From the NCBI GenBank assembly GCA_030220185.1, contig JASPKZ010007285.1:172001-236000 (forward strand): 64,000 nucleotides of DNA, read 5' to 3'. Origin of the DNA: Diploptera punctata (Eukaryota > Arthropoda > Insecta > Blattodea > Blaberidae). Each line of letters starts with the position of its first letter. The first letter of the stretch is position 1. The notes beneath the pieces are model-generated. The model worked only from the letters and a program-made list of their open reading frames with translations, ran no database searches and was not told the origin of the DNA. Position numbers and translations under genes: made by a program. Positions 1-10,670 of this stretch are shown in pieces.

Positions 1-524
1 GATTTTTGTCTCATGAGTACCAATAGTTGTACTTAATGCAGTTTTTTATCGTGTTTTCAAATATGTATACGGAATTTCTCCATCACCCACAGTTTTTTTT
101 TTCAATTAATGGATTTAAATGATTATTTTTTATTAAACGTTTTTTCGTCCATTTGTCCACTATAAAATAAAACCAAATGAGCTAACTCAGGAGATTTCAG
201 ATATGGAAATGAGATATGAAGGCAAATGGAATCCTAACATGCTGGCCGATTATTGTTGGACCTTCAAGAGGGATGCTCCACAGGCGAAATGTAGCAGAAA
301 ATCGTAATTTCTTACTTTCTAGGTGAGTCTGAATGTTCGAATATTGTGTAGTTACGAATGTAGAAATATTAAAGTGTTTCAAATTATAAATTCCTGTCTC
401 TCAGCATATTTGCATGATGGAGAAAAACCGATATCATATTTGATTTCAGGAGAAAAAAATACTATGAAAATCACATATTTTTCTTTATGAGACAAAAAAA
501 AAGTTTATTTTTTGTTGCTCAGTG
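1..524 (+). mobile_element. M1 MITE-like element, copy 1 (cut by window start)
   Basis: A non-coding repeat of about 0.54 kb present four times in the window (also at 10180, 28534 and 59998). Its 3' end reads TTGCTCAGTG followed by TTA. The better copy at 59998-60540 shows the matching CACTG start, so the ends form an imperfect inverted repeat that includes TTTTTGTCTCAT near the left end and ATGAGACAAAAA near the right end. The element sits inside a LINE-A tail, which resumes at 528 (tataagggataattgg versus the family tataCAGGGaatgattgg). The first few bases lie outside the window. No transposase is seen, so it is probably non-autonomous. Confidence 0.75.
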
Positions 525-636
525 TTATATAAGGGATAATTGGAAAACAACAGCTTAGGAAAGGGATATATGGAAAACTTACATGCGTGCGGTCATGAGC
601 CTAAGGGTTCCATAGAGCCAGTGAATTAGTTAGTTC
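525..636 (+). mobile_element. LINE-A 3' tail, degenerate
   Basis: The last 110 bp of LINE-A. It keeps the block that elsewhere encodes VWRAYVRAAMN (here ggatatatggaaaacttacatgcgtgcggtcatgagcc is too diverged to translate cleanly), followed by a short TTAG-type tail (agttagttagtt). M1 copy 1 is inserted just upstream. Confidence 0.7.
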
Positions 637-1498
637 GTGTATTTTTATTTCCAACACATTTGCACGCATTAGTTTCAAATTTTGAAACTCTTTACCAAAA
701 TAACTCCCATTAAACTTTTATTTGTTTTTTTGTTTAAAGTAGGTATTCAAAAAGGCCACATTTTGGTTTATTTTAAAATAGGTATTGGTTAATGTCAGAC
801 TTAACAATATAACTTGAACGATTATATATCGTTCATTTAAGTGAACTACAAAAATAAGCTCAGAAGTTCTTCTCATAATTTACCAATTGTTTATAACTTA
901 CGTAAGCAGAATGCTCAACAGATTGAATCATCAGAAACGAAGCGGCAGGATTAATCTCTAAACGGTTGAGAAGCACAGGTTTACACTCAAAATAAAAACA
1001 CTAGCGCCACTTTAAGAAACGGCGGTTGTTAGGTGAAATACCACTAAGACTTTATCAAGTTTCGCTCGTTTTCATTTGCTTTGGATGATATCAGACGCTC
1101 TTTGGGAATAAGGGCACAAAAAAATAGCAAGTAAGATTATTATATCTGGAGTACTTGCAAGAAAATGGCGCCCAAACTTTGATAATTCCAAAACTACGTG
1201 AGAATTGCCTCATATCGTATTATAGCTTAGCTTAAAATTCGCGTAAGCCTGGCTTTAATAAGTGCTTGCCGCGTCAGTAAATTAGAAACGCGTATGTGGA
1301 TACGACTTGATATTTTTCTCAAGAACTCAATTTCCAGCGTCTGCACTTCATAGCTGCATGAAGTCAACGCTAAAATGGAACAAGTCGCAAAATATTGTAG
1401 AGAATTTCGATGCAAGTAGCTAATGACCCCCTACTCATGAAAAGGAATTTGGGAATTTTTTACAAATCTCCATCGATCCTGCATCGAAGATAAGATTA
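637..1498. other. no recognisable feature
   Basis: AT-rich sequence with no motif, repeat partner in the window or convincing coding frame. The 62-codon minus frame at 1227-1415 has no recognisable domain. Confidence 0.5.
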
Positions 1499-1560
1499 TT
1501 CTCCTTCTTCTTCTTCTTCCTCCTCTTCTTCTTCTTCTTTTCTATAGGCATATGCCTGCT
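1499..1560 (-). repeat. (CTT)n tract with LINE-like 3' hairpin
   Basis: A run of CTT/CCT followed by ataggcatatgcctgc. Read on the minus strand it is GCAGGCATATGCCTAT plus (GAA)n. This matches the AGGC-loop-GCCT hairpin plus GAA tail that ends several LINEs in the window (9.7, 14.2, 17.7 and 31.7 kb). Probably the last bases of a 5'-truncated LINE. Confidence 0.45.
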
Positions 1561-1811
1561 TTTTTATTATATAAAACTTTCCTCATGAGAGGATTGCTAC
1601 AAGGACAAATTGATAGACTTTTTTATTAAGTCTTCATATGGCAGCATGCTCCACTACAGTTTCCTGCAATACCGCGTGCCTTGGTTTACTAACTAGTTCA
1701 ACCAGTTTCTAATTTACGCTTCCTAAAGTATACTATACAATCAACGTTCTTTAATGAAATAAAAATAAAACGTAGTTTTATTTGATTTTCATATTTATTA
1801 TATAATTCAGT

Positions 1812-1844
1812 GACAGCTGTTTCGGTACACTGTACCTTCTTCAG
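1812..1844 (-). ncRNA. hammerhead-ribozyme-like motif (P1)
   Basis: On the minus strand: CTGAAGA, then a hairpin GGTAC-AGT-GTACC, then GAAAC, AGCT, GTC. This is the hammerhead order CUGANGA, stem II, GAAA, short stem III, GUC. Stem I is only weakly visible. Hammerheads are known in PLE terminal repeats; activity here is inference. Confidence 0.5.
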
Positions 1845-2329
1845 ACATGTTAACAAATTATGAATTGTGTTCCAACTGATCTAAGCAACAATACAACAAT
1901 ATTTATTTAATTTTTTTAATTTAACAAAAGGGATTCATTCAAATCAAGTTGAGAATTTAACAGTTTTTTACTACTTTTAAATTTATTAATTTCTACAGCC
2001 TCCAAAACATCTAACTTCTTACCCTTATCACAAATATGTAAAATTTCAAAGTTTGGATCAAAACAATGATTAAATTGGAATCTTACCCTTATCAGAAATA
2101 TGTAAAATTTTAAAAATTTGGATCGAAACAATGATTAAATTGGAATTAAGGGTAAGAAGTTAGATGTTTTGGAGGCTGTAGAAATTAATAAATTTAAAAG
2201 TAGTAAAAAACTGTTAAATTCTCAACTTGATTTGAATGAATCCCCTTTGTTAAATTTAAAAATTTAAATAAATATTGTTGTATTGTTGCTTAGATCAGTT
2301 GGAACACAATTCATAATTTGTTAACATGT

Positions 2330-2362
2330 CTGAAGAAGGTACAGTGTACCGAAACAGCTGTC
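2330..2362 (+). ncRNA. hammerhead-ribozyme-like motif (P1)
   Basis: Same core as at 1812-1844, in the opposite orientation within the same inverted element: CTGAAGA, GGTAC/GTACC hairpin, GAAAC, GTC. It lies just downstream of the P1 coding remnant, as expected for a PLE terminal repeat. Confidence 0.5.
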
Positions 2363-2634
2363 ACTGAATTATAGCTTAATAAATATGAAAATCAAATAAA
2401 ACTACGTTTTATTTTTATTTAATTAATAAATATGGATTTTCATCAAGTAAACACCAACTCAATTGATTAATTAATGTTCTATTGTATTTTTTTTAAAGTC
2501 TATGCTATTCGTAAATTTGGTGAATTGAATATTCGCTAATATACACTTATCTATGGCCCATCTTTCACAAGCCCTATTTACAAATTTATAAGAGTTTGTC
2601 TTTCATTTTTAAATTCTATAGAATCATATAATAC

Positions 2635-3234
2635 ATGGTCCATTGTCTGCTCACCAACACCGCATGCACACATTTCACTACAAATACTGCTCTACTAAAT
2701 ATTTGCGAAGACATACGCGAAGCTGCTGATAATCGAAAACTTACCATTCTTACATTACTGGACTTTAGTAAAGCATTCGACACGGTAGACTTGGACTTAT
2801 TGTTGCATAAACTTAAAAACCTCTTACTCTCTGATAGTGCCACGAAATGGTTCAATTCCTACCTTCATGAGCGCCAGCAATCTGTTATAGGAAATCATAC
2901 ATTATGTTCTTCTTGGTCCTTCCGTAAAGCTGGGGTTCCACAGGGTTCGGTACTTGGACCTTTCCTTTTTTCAATCTACATAAATGACATATCTAACTCC
3001 CTAAAGCATTGCAAACATAATTTATATGCAGACGACATGCAAATCTACATCCACACAGACAAATATTCACTAAATGACGCTGTTGCCAAAATTAACGAGG
3101 ATCTTGACTCACTAATGACTTGGACAGTTAAATATGGACTGCAATTAAATCCTAAAAAGTCACAATCAATCATTATGGGTCATCAGAGACTATTATCTAC
3201 AATTAACCTAACACAGTTTCGCATGTGTCACTAA
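2635..3234 (+). pseudogene. LINE-J reverse transcriptase fragment
   Basis: A 199-codon frame covering the RT palm. Visible blocks are LDFSKAFD (residues 42-49, containing a catalytic Asp), GVPQGSVLGP (100-109) and YADD (131-134, the catalytic Asp pair). It lacks the endonuclease and N-terminal RT blocks, and the first methionine is only where the frame opens in truncated sequence. Downstream, homologous sequence continues in another frame (3302-3580, with PHFDYCD), so the gene is broken by a frameshift. RNA-templated DNA synthesis at a nicked target is the family function; this copy cannot be functional. Confidence 0.85.
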
Positions 3235-4309
3235 ACGGAGTTCAAATCCCTTATAGTGAGACAGTAAAAATTCTAGGAGTATTTATTGACAAAAACTTAA
3301 ATTGGAATACACAAATAAACCATACATGCAAACAGTCTTCTCAATAATACATTCATTAAATCGTGTACGAAATTGTTTGCCATTCGCCCTTAGGAAAATG
3401 TTAGTAGAAACACTTGCAATGCCCCATTTTGATTATTGTGACACTCTTTTTACAGACTTAAATATTATTTCCACTCAAGACTTCAACGTGTTCATAATTC
3501 TTGCGCACGTTTTATTTGTGGTATTCGCAAATTTGACCATGTTACACCGTCCCTGGAACAATTATCGTGGTTTCGTCTAAGAGATCGTAGAACTGTCCAT
3601 TCCCTATCCCTTCTCTATAAATACTTCACACATCATCGCCTAATTATTTATCACCCGCTTCATCAGACTATCCACACACATAATCTTGACACTCGATCCC
3701 ATCAGCACATTGTCCTTTATATCCCGCCTCATCACACTGTATATTATTCATTATCTTTTACGGTGTCACTTACCAAAACATGGAATTCCCTTCCACCCTA
3801 TGTCAGAGACTGTCAAACTATAACATCCTTCAAAAACAAACTAAAGAATTATTTAATAACAAACTAACTTATACACCTCACTGATAGTATTCTTTTAGCA
3901 ATATTAATATATTTAATTATTTATGTAAATAATATTAAGAATAACAAATATTTTTAATTTGTTTTGTTTTAAATATTGTATAATCGTAAAATTAGTTTTC
4001 TATATCTGACTATTTTCCTGTTTTTTATATACACTAGACAGGGTCAATTTAATATGTTTTGCTTGTAAACATTTTATTATTAGTTTTAGTCTTAATTTTA
4101 ACTAACATTAACTGGTTGTATTATAGATCGTAATATGTATATTAGATATTATCTTTTGATCAAATTTTTACTTAGTGCTTAAAATTAGAGTTAATTAAGA
4201 TTGTTATATTCTTATGTAATATATGTTTGTCCTGGTGAGTGGAAGAGAAGGCCACATGGCCTTAACTCCACCAGCTAAATAAATCTTAAATCTTAAATCT
4301 TAAATCTTT
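2640..4309 (+). mobile_element. LINE-J (Jockey-like non-LTR retrotransposon), 5'-truncated
   Basis: Starts inside the reverse-transcriptase domain, then runs through the C-terminal region, a long AT-rich 3' UTR, and a 3' end that reads GTGAGTGGAAGAGAAGG, a CATGG palindrome region and CTCCACCAGCTAAATAAATC. The tail is (TTAAATC)n. The same 3' end, with (ATT)n tails instead, occurs at 19.6, 54.9, 58.3 and 62.2 kb. The coding region is frameshifted at about 3215 and decays after 3580. Confidence 0.85.
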
Positions 4310-5250
4310 ATCTTGAAACCGTGGAAATATGCGTTTATATTCCCATGTCCGGTCACATTGCTTGTTCCGCCTCACAGTTGCTCTGTCCATCTTTTCACTG
4401 GCCTCCCTATATTCCTTGAACCCCTTGGCTTGTAGTTAAATGCTGCTTTCGGTAATGTTGTTACATTCATTGTAAACCATTTATCTCAATATTCCTTTAT
4501 TTTATCATTCAGTGGATATATATTTAACTCTGTTCTTATATATTCATTCTTTATCCGATCCAATCTTGTGCAGCATTGTTTTTTGTTCTATGGAAGTTCA
4601 TTTCTTACTTACTTACTAACTGGCACTATCAAACCCGTAGGTTCATGGCCGCACGGACATAAGCTCTCCATACATTTCTATCCTGAGCTAATGCTTTCCA
4701 ATCATTCCCTGTATAATCTACTTCCCTCAAATCATAGTTAATATTATTCACCCACCTCATTCTTGGTCTACCAACTGGGCGTTTTCCCTCTGGCTTTCCT
4801 ACAAGAAGCTTCCATGCAAGTCTCCCATTCCCTGTGTTTGAGCCTTTGGCATGGGTTTCCTGAAGTAGTCCCCGCCCGGAGAACCGAATGCGGGACTATT
4901 TGCACTCCGGAAAATTTTACCCCAGTTGAACCTATGTCCACATTTCTTGACGGTTCTATTTTTATGGTGAAAGATCGTCACTCTTTCGACCAAGGTACTT
5001 TTTTCGTCTGGCTTATCACCTTCGATCAGTCCGGCATGGGTAACCCTATCGGCAGCAATGCTACCGCCAGCATAGCTCTCAGGATCATTTAAGCACGCAA
5101 GCCACTCCACCACGACAAGGTAAAGATACCATGGAGGGAGTTCATTTCTACGCTTTGTATTCTATTTTGTAATTTTTTGGGCATTAACCAAGTTTCACTC
5201 CCATAAAGTAATGCAGGAACTGCCAATGTTTTATAAAACTTAAAATATTT
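4310..5250 (-). mobile_element. LINE-K C-terminal part, split by a LINE-A derivative
   Basis: The minus strand of 5150-5250 encodes FYKTLAVPALLYGSETW and QNRIQSVEMN, and 4310-4594 continues with RLDRIKNEYIRTELNIYPLNDKIKEY and RNIGRPVKRW. The two halves are one LINE tail separated by the insertion at 4606-5138. The frame contains stops and at least one shift. The site is duplicated as AGTTCATTTCT at 4595-4605 and 5139-5149, which dates the LINE-A derivative as younger. Confidence 0.75.
4606..5138 (-). mobile_element. LINE-A internally deleted derivative with both ends (copy 1)
   Basis: Read on the minus strand: a 5' leader beginning CTCCCTCCATGGTATCTTTA and containing CTTGTCGTGGTGGAGTGG, then a 104-codon frame (LNDPESYAGGSIAADRVTHAG..), then a direct switch at about 4835 into the LINE-A C-terminus (KPEGKRPVGRPRMRW) and its tail. 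Exact 11-bp TSDs AGTTCATTTCT flank it, so this is a complete insertion whose middle (endonuclease and RT) is missing. A second copy at 27868-28287 has the same leader with a different junction. Confidence 0.8.
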
Positions 5251-5251
5251 T

Positions 5252-5560
5252 ATTAGATAAAATAAAAAATAATGCAATAAGAGAAATTATGAATGTAGAA
5301 AAGGATATTGTACAAGAGATTGAAGAAATCCAACTAAGATGGTACGGACATATATTGAGAACAAGGGACACAGAAACAAACAGAGAAGTATTAAAATGGA
5401 CACCTCCTGGAAAAGGGAAACGTGGTAGACCAAAGCCAACGTGGATAAAGGAAATTCAAGAAAACATGAAGAAGAGAAATATGACAGAAGCAGAAACATA
5501 AGACCGGGAAGTGTGGAAGAAAAAAATTGTATATTTTCGTTCAGGATACCTGTATAAATA
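5252..5560 (+). mobile_element. LINE-L 3' fragment
   Basis: A 70-codon frame at 5289-5501 ends a LINE protein: QLRWYGHILRTRDTETNRE, then KRGRPKPTWIKEIQE. This is the C-terminal domain shared by the window's LINE remnants. The AT-rich 3' end runs to about 5560. It abuts LINE-K head to head at about 5250. Confidence 0.65.
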
Positions 5561-6182
5561 ATAGAAATAATCCTAAATAATAAAAAATAATTATTTTATT
5601 GGTTAGGTTTAAAATTTCTGGTGGCACGTAAAAGTGCCAACAAGGCGAGAGGTCAATGGAATGCAATAAAACAATTATTTATAATTTCCTAAAGTGATTC
5701 TTGCTTAAAATATACGCATTTACATTACTTCCACTCTGTATATAATATGTGTGAAAGTGGAAACAGGATAGTGGCGAGATGGGGAGAAAGTTAAATTGCT
5801 TTCTAATCAGTTTCTGCTCAGAGTTTTCAACTCCGCACCGCAATTGCTTTACATAGTAATTTAATTCCCACTAAAAATTCTTGAAAAAACTAAAATTGTG
5901 TCTCTCTCTAAAACAAACAACCAATTTGTGTGTCGGTCACCTCCCCCACACGTCCTGCCGCACAAAACGTTTCACAACAATAAATCTCTCATTAATTCCA
6001 AATTTATTATCCCTTTTCAAACTCTAATCCTTCCTATTATAAAATCTGGCATTTCAAGGGAACCATGGAACGTTTTATTACACAACTGGTCAAGCTTTTG
6101 TCCCCAAACAGCATCAAAAGTTTTACAATGGTAAAACGTAATAATAAATCGAATTTATAGAATGAGTTTGCTGGTATGGATA
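5561..6182. other. no recognisable feature
   Basis: AT-rich sequence. No coding frame with recognisable content and no partner elsewhere in the window were seen. Confidence 0.45.
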
Positions 6183-6677
6183 TTATGCATTTCTATCTCT
6201 ATCTATCTATCTTCGGGTTACATCTGCTGCCGTCTTCCCGTGCCAAACCTCCAAAGCCTACGGTCTTGGGCATCTACGATGCTTAGCCCTCTAGCTTGCA
6301 TTAACGTCTTCATGTTTTCCTTCCATGTTAACCTTGGTCTCCCTCTTTTCTTCTTTCTGTTCGGATGCCATTGATATAGTTGCTTCGGCCATCGCTCATC
6401 TTCCATTCTTAAAAACATGTCCTAACCACTTTAATTCCTTCTCCTCAAGTCTTTCAATTATGCTTTCCTCTGCTTCCATTATGTTTCTAATTTCCTTATT
6501 TGTGACATGTTCTAATTTAGACTTTCTGGCACTTCTATGTAAATAATCAATTTCTAGAGCTATTAGTCTATTCTTGTAGTACTTATTGATTGTCCATACC
6601 TCACTTCCATACATTGCAACAGTTTCCACCAATGTTTTACCAATATATTTTTTTGTGCCTTTCCAAATATTATGCAT
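6183..6677 (-). mobile_element. LINE-C 3' fragment (copy 1)
   Basis: Minus-strand frames encode VETVAMYGSEVWTINK, KLEHVTNKEIRNIMEAEESI, ELKWLGHV, EDERWPKQLYQWHPNRKKKRG and the end RRLWRFGTGRRQQM, followed by a (GATA)n-type tail (ctatctatctat on the plus strand). The shift between the frames at 6396-6677 and 6218-6418 shows decay. Other copies are at 31756 and 59060. Confidence 0.8.
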
Positions 6678-6905
6678 TCCCTTTGCTAAATTAGAGAAAC
6701 TTAACTCCTGACGCCATCATACTTGAAGTGTCGGATTGTAATGGAAACAACCTACTTTTTACCTGCTGACCAGATGTGGTAACTGTAGCCGCCACGGTGA
6801 ATTCAAAGGCGCGTGGAAGAAGGGAACATTGCCGTGTGGGGGAGGGAACTAGTAGCCATGCAGAAAACGTTTTCTTATTATTAATAATGGATAGACAGAT
6901 CATCG
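6678..6905. other. unclassified spacer between LINE remnants
   Basis: More GC-rich than its surroundings, with no recognised motif. It contains a 70-codon minus frame without a domain. Confidence 0.35.
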
Positions 6906-7345
6906 GTTGATTAATGTCTTTGACATCGTCCGATTCCTAATAGCCAATTTTGTCGGTCCATCCAATCTCCTGGTTGTAGATGTTTCTCCTTCATGTACAA
7001 ATATATTCCCTGATACGAGGAGGTTCTAGGTGTTCCTCTGCCTCGTCTTCCCTCAGTTTTCCATTCCAAAACACATTTTGGTAGCCGATCCTCTTCCATT
7101 CGCTGGACATGTCCGTACCAACTTAATTGCTGAGTTTTAATATAATCTGAAATATTGTCTTCAATCTTCATTTTCTCCCTTATAACTGAGTTCCTAATTT
7201 TTTTTCTCTTCTTGAAATTCTTGCGGCCCTTCATATAAAATGCATTTCCATTGACAAAAGATTCTTATTTGTTTTTGTTGTTAATGGCCAAGGATCTATT
7301 CCATAAGTAATGATGCTTTTAACAATTGTATGATATATATATTCA
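6906..7345 (-). mobile_element. LINE-D 3' fragment
   Basis: The minus frame at 6911-7234 encodes KIRNSVIREKMKIEDNISDY, IKTQQLSWYGHVQRMEEDR and a GRGTPRT block. Upstream in another frame is IVKSIITYGIDPW, the YG.D/E.W block typical of the region after the RT. A frameshift near 7230 separates them. Confidence 0.7.
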
Positions 7346-7351
7346 TTTTAT

Positions 7352-7990
7352 TTTTATCATCATCCAGGGATTAAGCCTGTTGGCTCGTTTCGGTTTCATG
7401 AAAGCTAGAATTGTTAAAATTGTTCAGACCATCTTCTGAGTGGGCGACCAACATTTCTCCTTCCGTGCGGTTTATAATTTAGCAATAATTATGGAAATCT
7501 TCCTTCTGGCATTCTATCAATACGTTCTTTCCAGTCGTTCCTATATTTAATTATTCGGTCTGTAAGTTTGAAAATATTTAGTTTCTTCGTTATATCTTCA
7601 TATATTTTCTTATCCAGCAGAGTACATCCTGCTATATTTCTTAAAAATCGCATCTCAGCTGCTTCCAATCTTTGTTCTTGTCTTTTAGTGATCGTCCAAC
7701 ATTCTGATCCATACATCAATACAGGAACAGCCATTACTTTATAAAATTTAATTTTTGTTTCTTTTCTTGTGTTTTTAAGGGTTCTTTCAATAGTGCCAAA
7801 CATTAGATTAAATTTATTTACTTTGTCATTAATATCTTCAGTTTTAACATATGATAAATTGAAACCTAGATATTTAAAAGTGTTCACCTGCTCTAAAATA
7901 GTATTATCAATTACAATTTTTGCTCTTAAGGTATCATGTCCTTTAAATGCTAAAATTTTAGTTTTATTCTTTGAAATTTTTAAATTGTAA
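7352..7990 (-). mobile_element. LINE-E 3' fragment (copy 1)
   Basis: The minus frame at 7489-7887 (132 codons) encodes FKYLGFNLSYVKTED, KFYKVMAVPVLMYGSECW, AAEMRFLRNIAGCT and WKERIDRM. Downstream, out of frame, comes KPKRANRLNPW and then the 3' end GCCAACAGGCTTAATCCC with an ATGATG tail. The 3' end matches the copy at 21340-21561. Part of the thumb and C-terminal region of an RTE-like LINE; the RT catalytic blocks are missing. Confidence 0.75.
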
Positions 7991-8112
7991 TTGGCATTTA
8001 TTTTTATTACTTATATTTGTATCCCACAATATAAATATTAAATAAATCGTTATAGAAACAATGCTATTCTATAACTTGTTAGATAACCAAGATATTCACT
8101 AATACAGAACTA

Positions 8113-8578
8113 GTACTTACTTACTCATTGGTTCATGGCCGCGCGGACATAAGCTCTCCATACATCCCTATCCTGAGCTAATGATTTCCAATCATTCCCT
8201 GTATAATCTACTTCCCTCAAATCATAGTCAATGTTATTCTCCCACCTCATTATTGGTCTACCAACTGGGCGTTTTCCCTCTGGTTTTCCTACAAGAAGCT
8301 TCCATGCAAGTCTTTCATTCCCCATACGTGCAACATGTCCTGCCCATCGCAGTCTACGAGACTTAACTGTTCTTATTATATCTGACTTCCTATAAAGACC
8401 ATGTAGTTCATTGTTATGTAGTCTTCTCTATTCACCTGTCTGTTCATCTCTCTTTGTTAAAAAAATTCCTAAGTACTTTATTCTCAAATACTCGTAATCT
8501 CCTTTCCTTCCTTAAAGTAAGAGTCCATGTTTCACACCCATATAATATAACTGGTAGAATAATAGTTTTATAACTAGT
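8113..8578 (-). mobile_element. LINE-A 3' fragment
   Basis: The minus strand carries the tail (acttacttact on plus), VWRAYVRAAMN, DYDLREVDYTGNDW and GNERLAWKLLVGKPEG, and reaches upstream to the ILPVILYGCETWTLTLRKE block. Split into frames 8125-8325 and 8444-8662 by a frameshift. 5'-truncated. Confidence 0.85.
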
Positions 8579-9310
8579 AGAAATGAAAATGCAACTCGTC
8601 CTCCCCTCTTTCCGCACCATACAACACTCAAATACGGCGAAAGAAGCCAGGACTGCACACACCTATTCCAACCTACATTGTTGCTGTTGTTGTAATATAA
8701 ACAAACTAGGTGTAACTGTATTATAATTTGTTGAAGAATGATTTTACCTTTAAGCGTGTAAAAAGTCCTAACAGTAAAAAAAAACAGGTCTGCGAAGATT
8801 TTGAGGCATCATATATTTTAATTCAAATAAGTCAAATGCTCTGATAACGGAACTGTTACTAGCTTTGCGTACAGATTTTGCACACATTTTTAACATAAAA
8901 AATGTTGGATGTTTACTATAGTCTGTCAGTAGAATCAGTAGAGAAGCTCCTCAAAGTAAGTAATATACGCTTAGAGGCGGATACAAATGCACAGCAGCGG
9001 AAGGAAGTGCAGGAGGGAGAACAGATCACGTGATATTACTCATTTCACTCTGAGTTTCAAGCGAGAAAAATGTCTAATCGGAAAGCTGGCAAATTTCTCT
9101 ACTCATTCCACGGACAGACTATAGATGGGATCTGTCGAAAAAGTTTCCCAGGGAATGTTTTTTTTTTCCCCAAGTATATGCTCACCTTTAAGTAAAGTGC
9201 CTGTAAACTTTAAGGCCCAAACATCATCCTGCCTGACAAGTTTTATTTTAAGTTGGCACAATTACTTTAATGATAAATTTAATTATATAACAGGAAACTT
9301 CGAAAAATAA
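8579..9310. other. no recognisable feature
   Basis: About 0.7 kb of unique-looking AT-rich DNA between LINE tails. No supported gene, RNA or repeat. Confidence 0.45.
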
Positions 9311-9710
9311 AGCCAGAAAAGACTCTATAATGAAATTATACAAGACAATGGCAGTGCCTATTATTACTTACGGATCCGAAACACGGACACTGACAACACA
9401 ACAATCTGCCAGAATACAACCTGCTGAAATGAAATTCCTCAGACCAACAGAAGGATATCAAAGAATAGACAAAAAACACAACACAGAAATAAGACAGCAG
9501 CTAATAGTAGAGGAATTAAACACAACGATAGTGAAATGCAGAACAAACTGGAAAGAACACTGAGAACAAAATACAGTATCAAAAGCAGTATACAACTATT
9601 CACCAAGAGGAAGAAGAAGTTTGGGAAGACCAAAGAAAAGACGGAAAGAGCAACAATATGGAGCCGGAACAGGCTAATAAATAAGCCTAAACCGTGACGA
9701 AGAAGAAGAT
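9311..9710 (+). mobile_element. LINE-F 3' fragment (copy 1)
   Basis: Encodes MKLYKTMAVPIITYGSETRT and ARIQPAEMKFLR, then after a stop YNYSPRGRRSLGRPKKR. The 3' end is CGGAACAGGCTAATAAATAAGCC, TAAACCGTGACGAAGAAGAAG, that is the AGGC...GCCT hairpin plus GAA tail. A second copy is at 14005. Confidence 0.75.
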
Positions 9711-9789
9711 TTTTTATGTTAGATTACACTGAGAAACAAAAAAAAAAGAAACTTTTGTTTTTGAATCAGAAAGAAAAATAAAGCCCATA

Positions 9790-10179
9790 AACAAACAAAA
9801 TTAAAATTTTATAAAACAATGGCTGTCCCTGTCCTTTTGTATGGGAGTGAATCTTGGATTACCACTACCAAACAAGAAAGTAAAATCCAAGCAGCCGAGA
9901 TGAAATTTTTAAGAAGAGTAAAAGGCTGCACTAGAATGGACCAGGTAAGAAACGAGGATATCCGTGAAAAACTGCAGATCTACTCCATAAAAGAAAAGAT
10001 ATTTAACAACAAGATACAGTGGAAAGAAAGAAGATTACCAAATAAAATCTTCCATTATTTTCCAAGAGGAAGAAGAGATGTCGGACGTCCTCGGAAGAGA
10101 TGGTCTTAGATCTGTTAGTGAAGACGGAACAGGCAACTCTTGCCTAAACCAGGAAGTGAAGAAGAAGAAGAAGAAGAAG
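9790..10179 (+). mobile_element. LINE-G 3' fragment
   Basis: The 96-codon frame at 9819-10109 encodes MAVPVLLYGSESWITTTKQE, IQAAEMKFLRRVKGCTRMD and RRDVGRPRKRWS. It ends GGAACAGGCAACTCTTGCCT, AAACCAGGAAGTGAAG and (GAA)n. Closely related to the much longer copy at 63174-63953. The M1 element joins directly to the GAA tail. Confidence 0.8.
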
Positions 10180-10670
10180 AAAAATATGTGATTCTGATGG
10201 TATTTTTTCTCCTGAATTCAAATATAATATCGGGTTTTCTCCATCACGCAAGGTTTCCGAGAGATGTATTCATAATTTCAAACACTTTAATATTTTCTAC
10301 ATTCGCAACTACACAATATTCGAACATTCGGACTCACCTAGAAAGTAAGACATTACCATTTTCTGCTATATTTCGCCTGTGGAGCATCCCTCTTGATGTT
10401 CCAACAATAATCGGTCAGCATATTAGGATTCCATTTGCCTTGACATATCTTTTACATAGCTGAAATCTCCTGTGTCCCCGTGCTCATCGCTCACTAGGAA
10501 GAAATCTAGGTTTATTAAAAAAAATAATTATTTAAATCCATTAATTGAAATTGAAATAAAAAAAACTGTGGGTGATGGAGAAATTCCGAATACATATTTG
10601 AAAACGCGATAAAAAACTGCATTAAATACAACTATTTGTACTCATGAGACAAAAATAATGTTGAGCAGTG
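10180..10670 (-). mobile_element. M1 MITE-like element, copy 2
   Basis: Reverse-complement copy of the family at 59998-60540. The terminal CAGTG (ending 10670) is followed by TTA, matching the TTA target choice. The opposite end is truncated where it meets the GAA tail of LINE-G, so only one terminal repeat is present. Confidence 0.75.

Larger units (their letters stand above)
1751..2472. mobile_element. P1 Penelope-like element, inverted arrangement
   Basis: Three fragments of one family are arranged minus (1751-2083), minus (about 2082-2143) and plus (2144-2472). The coding part reads CFDPNFEILH-CDKGKKLDVLEAVEI, which fits the C-terminal end of PLE proteins after the GIY-YIG endonuclease, although the catalytic part is absent. 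Each full half then carries a hammerhead-like segment and an AT-rich terminal part. Flanks AACGTTCT (1743-1750) and AATGTTCT (2473-2480) look like an 8-bp target duplication with one mismatch. Family assignment is by recognition, without a search. Confidence 0.65.

Noticed and set aside
4763..5092. 109-codon plus frame
   Set aside because: Lies antisense to the LINE-A derivative; the minus frame carries the recognisable LINE sequence.
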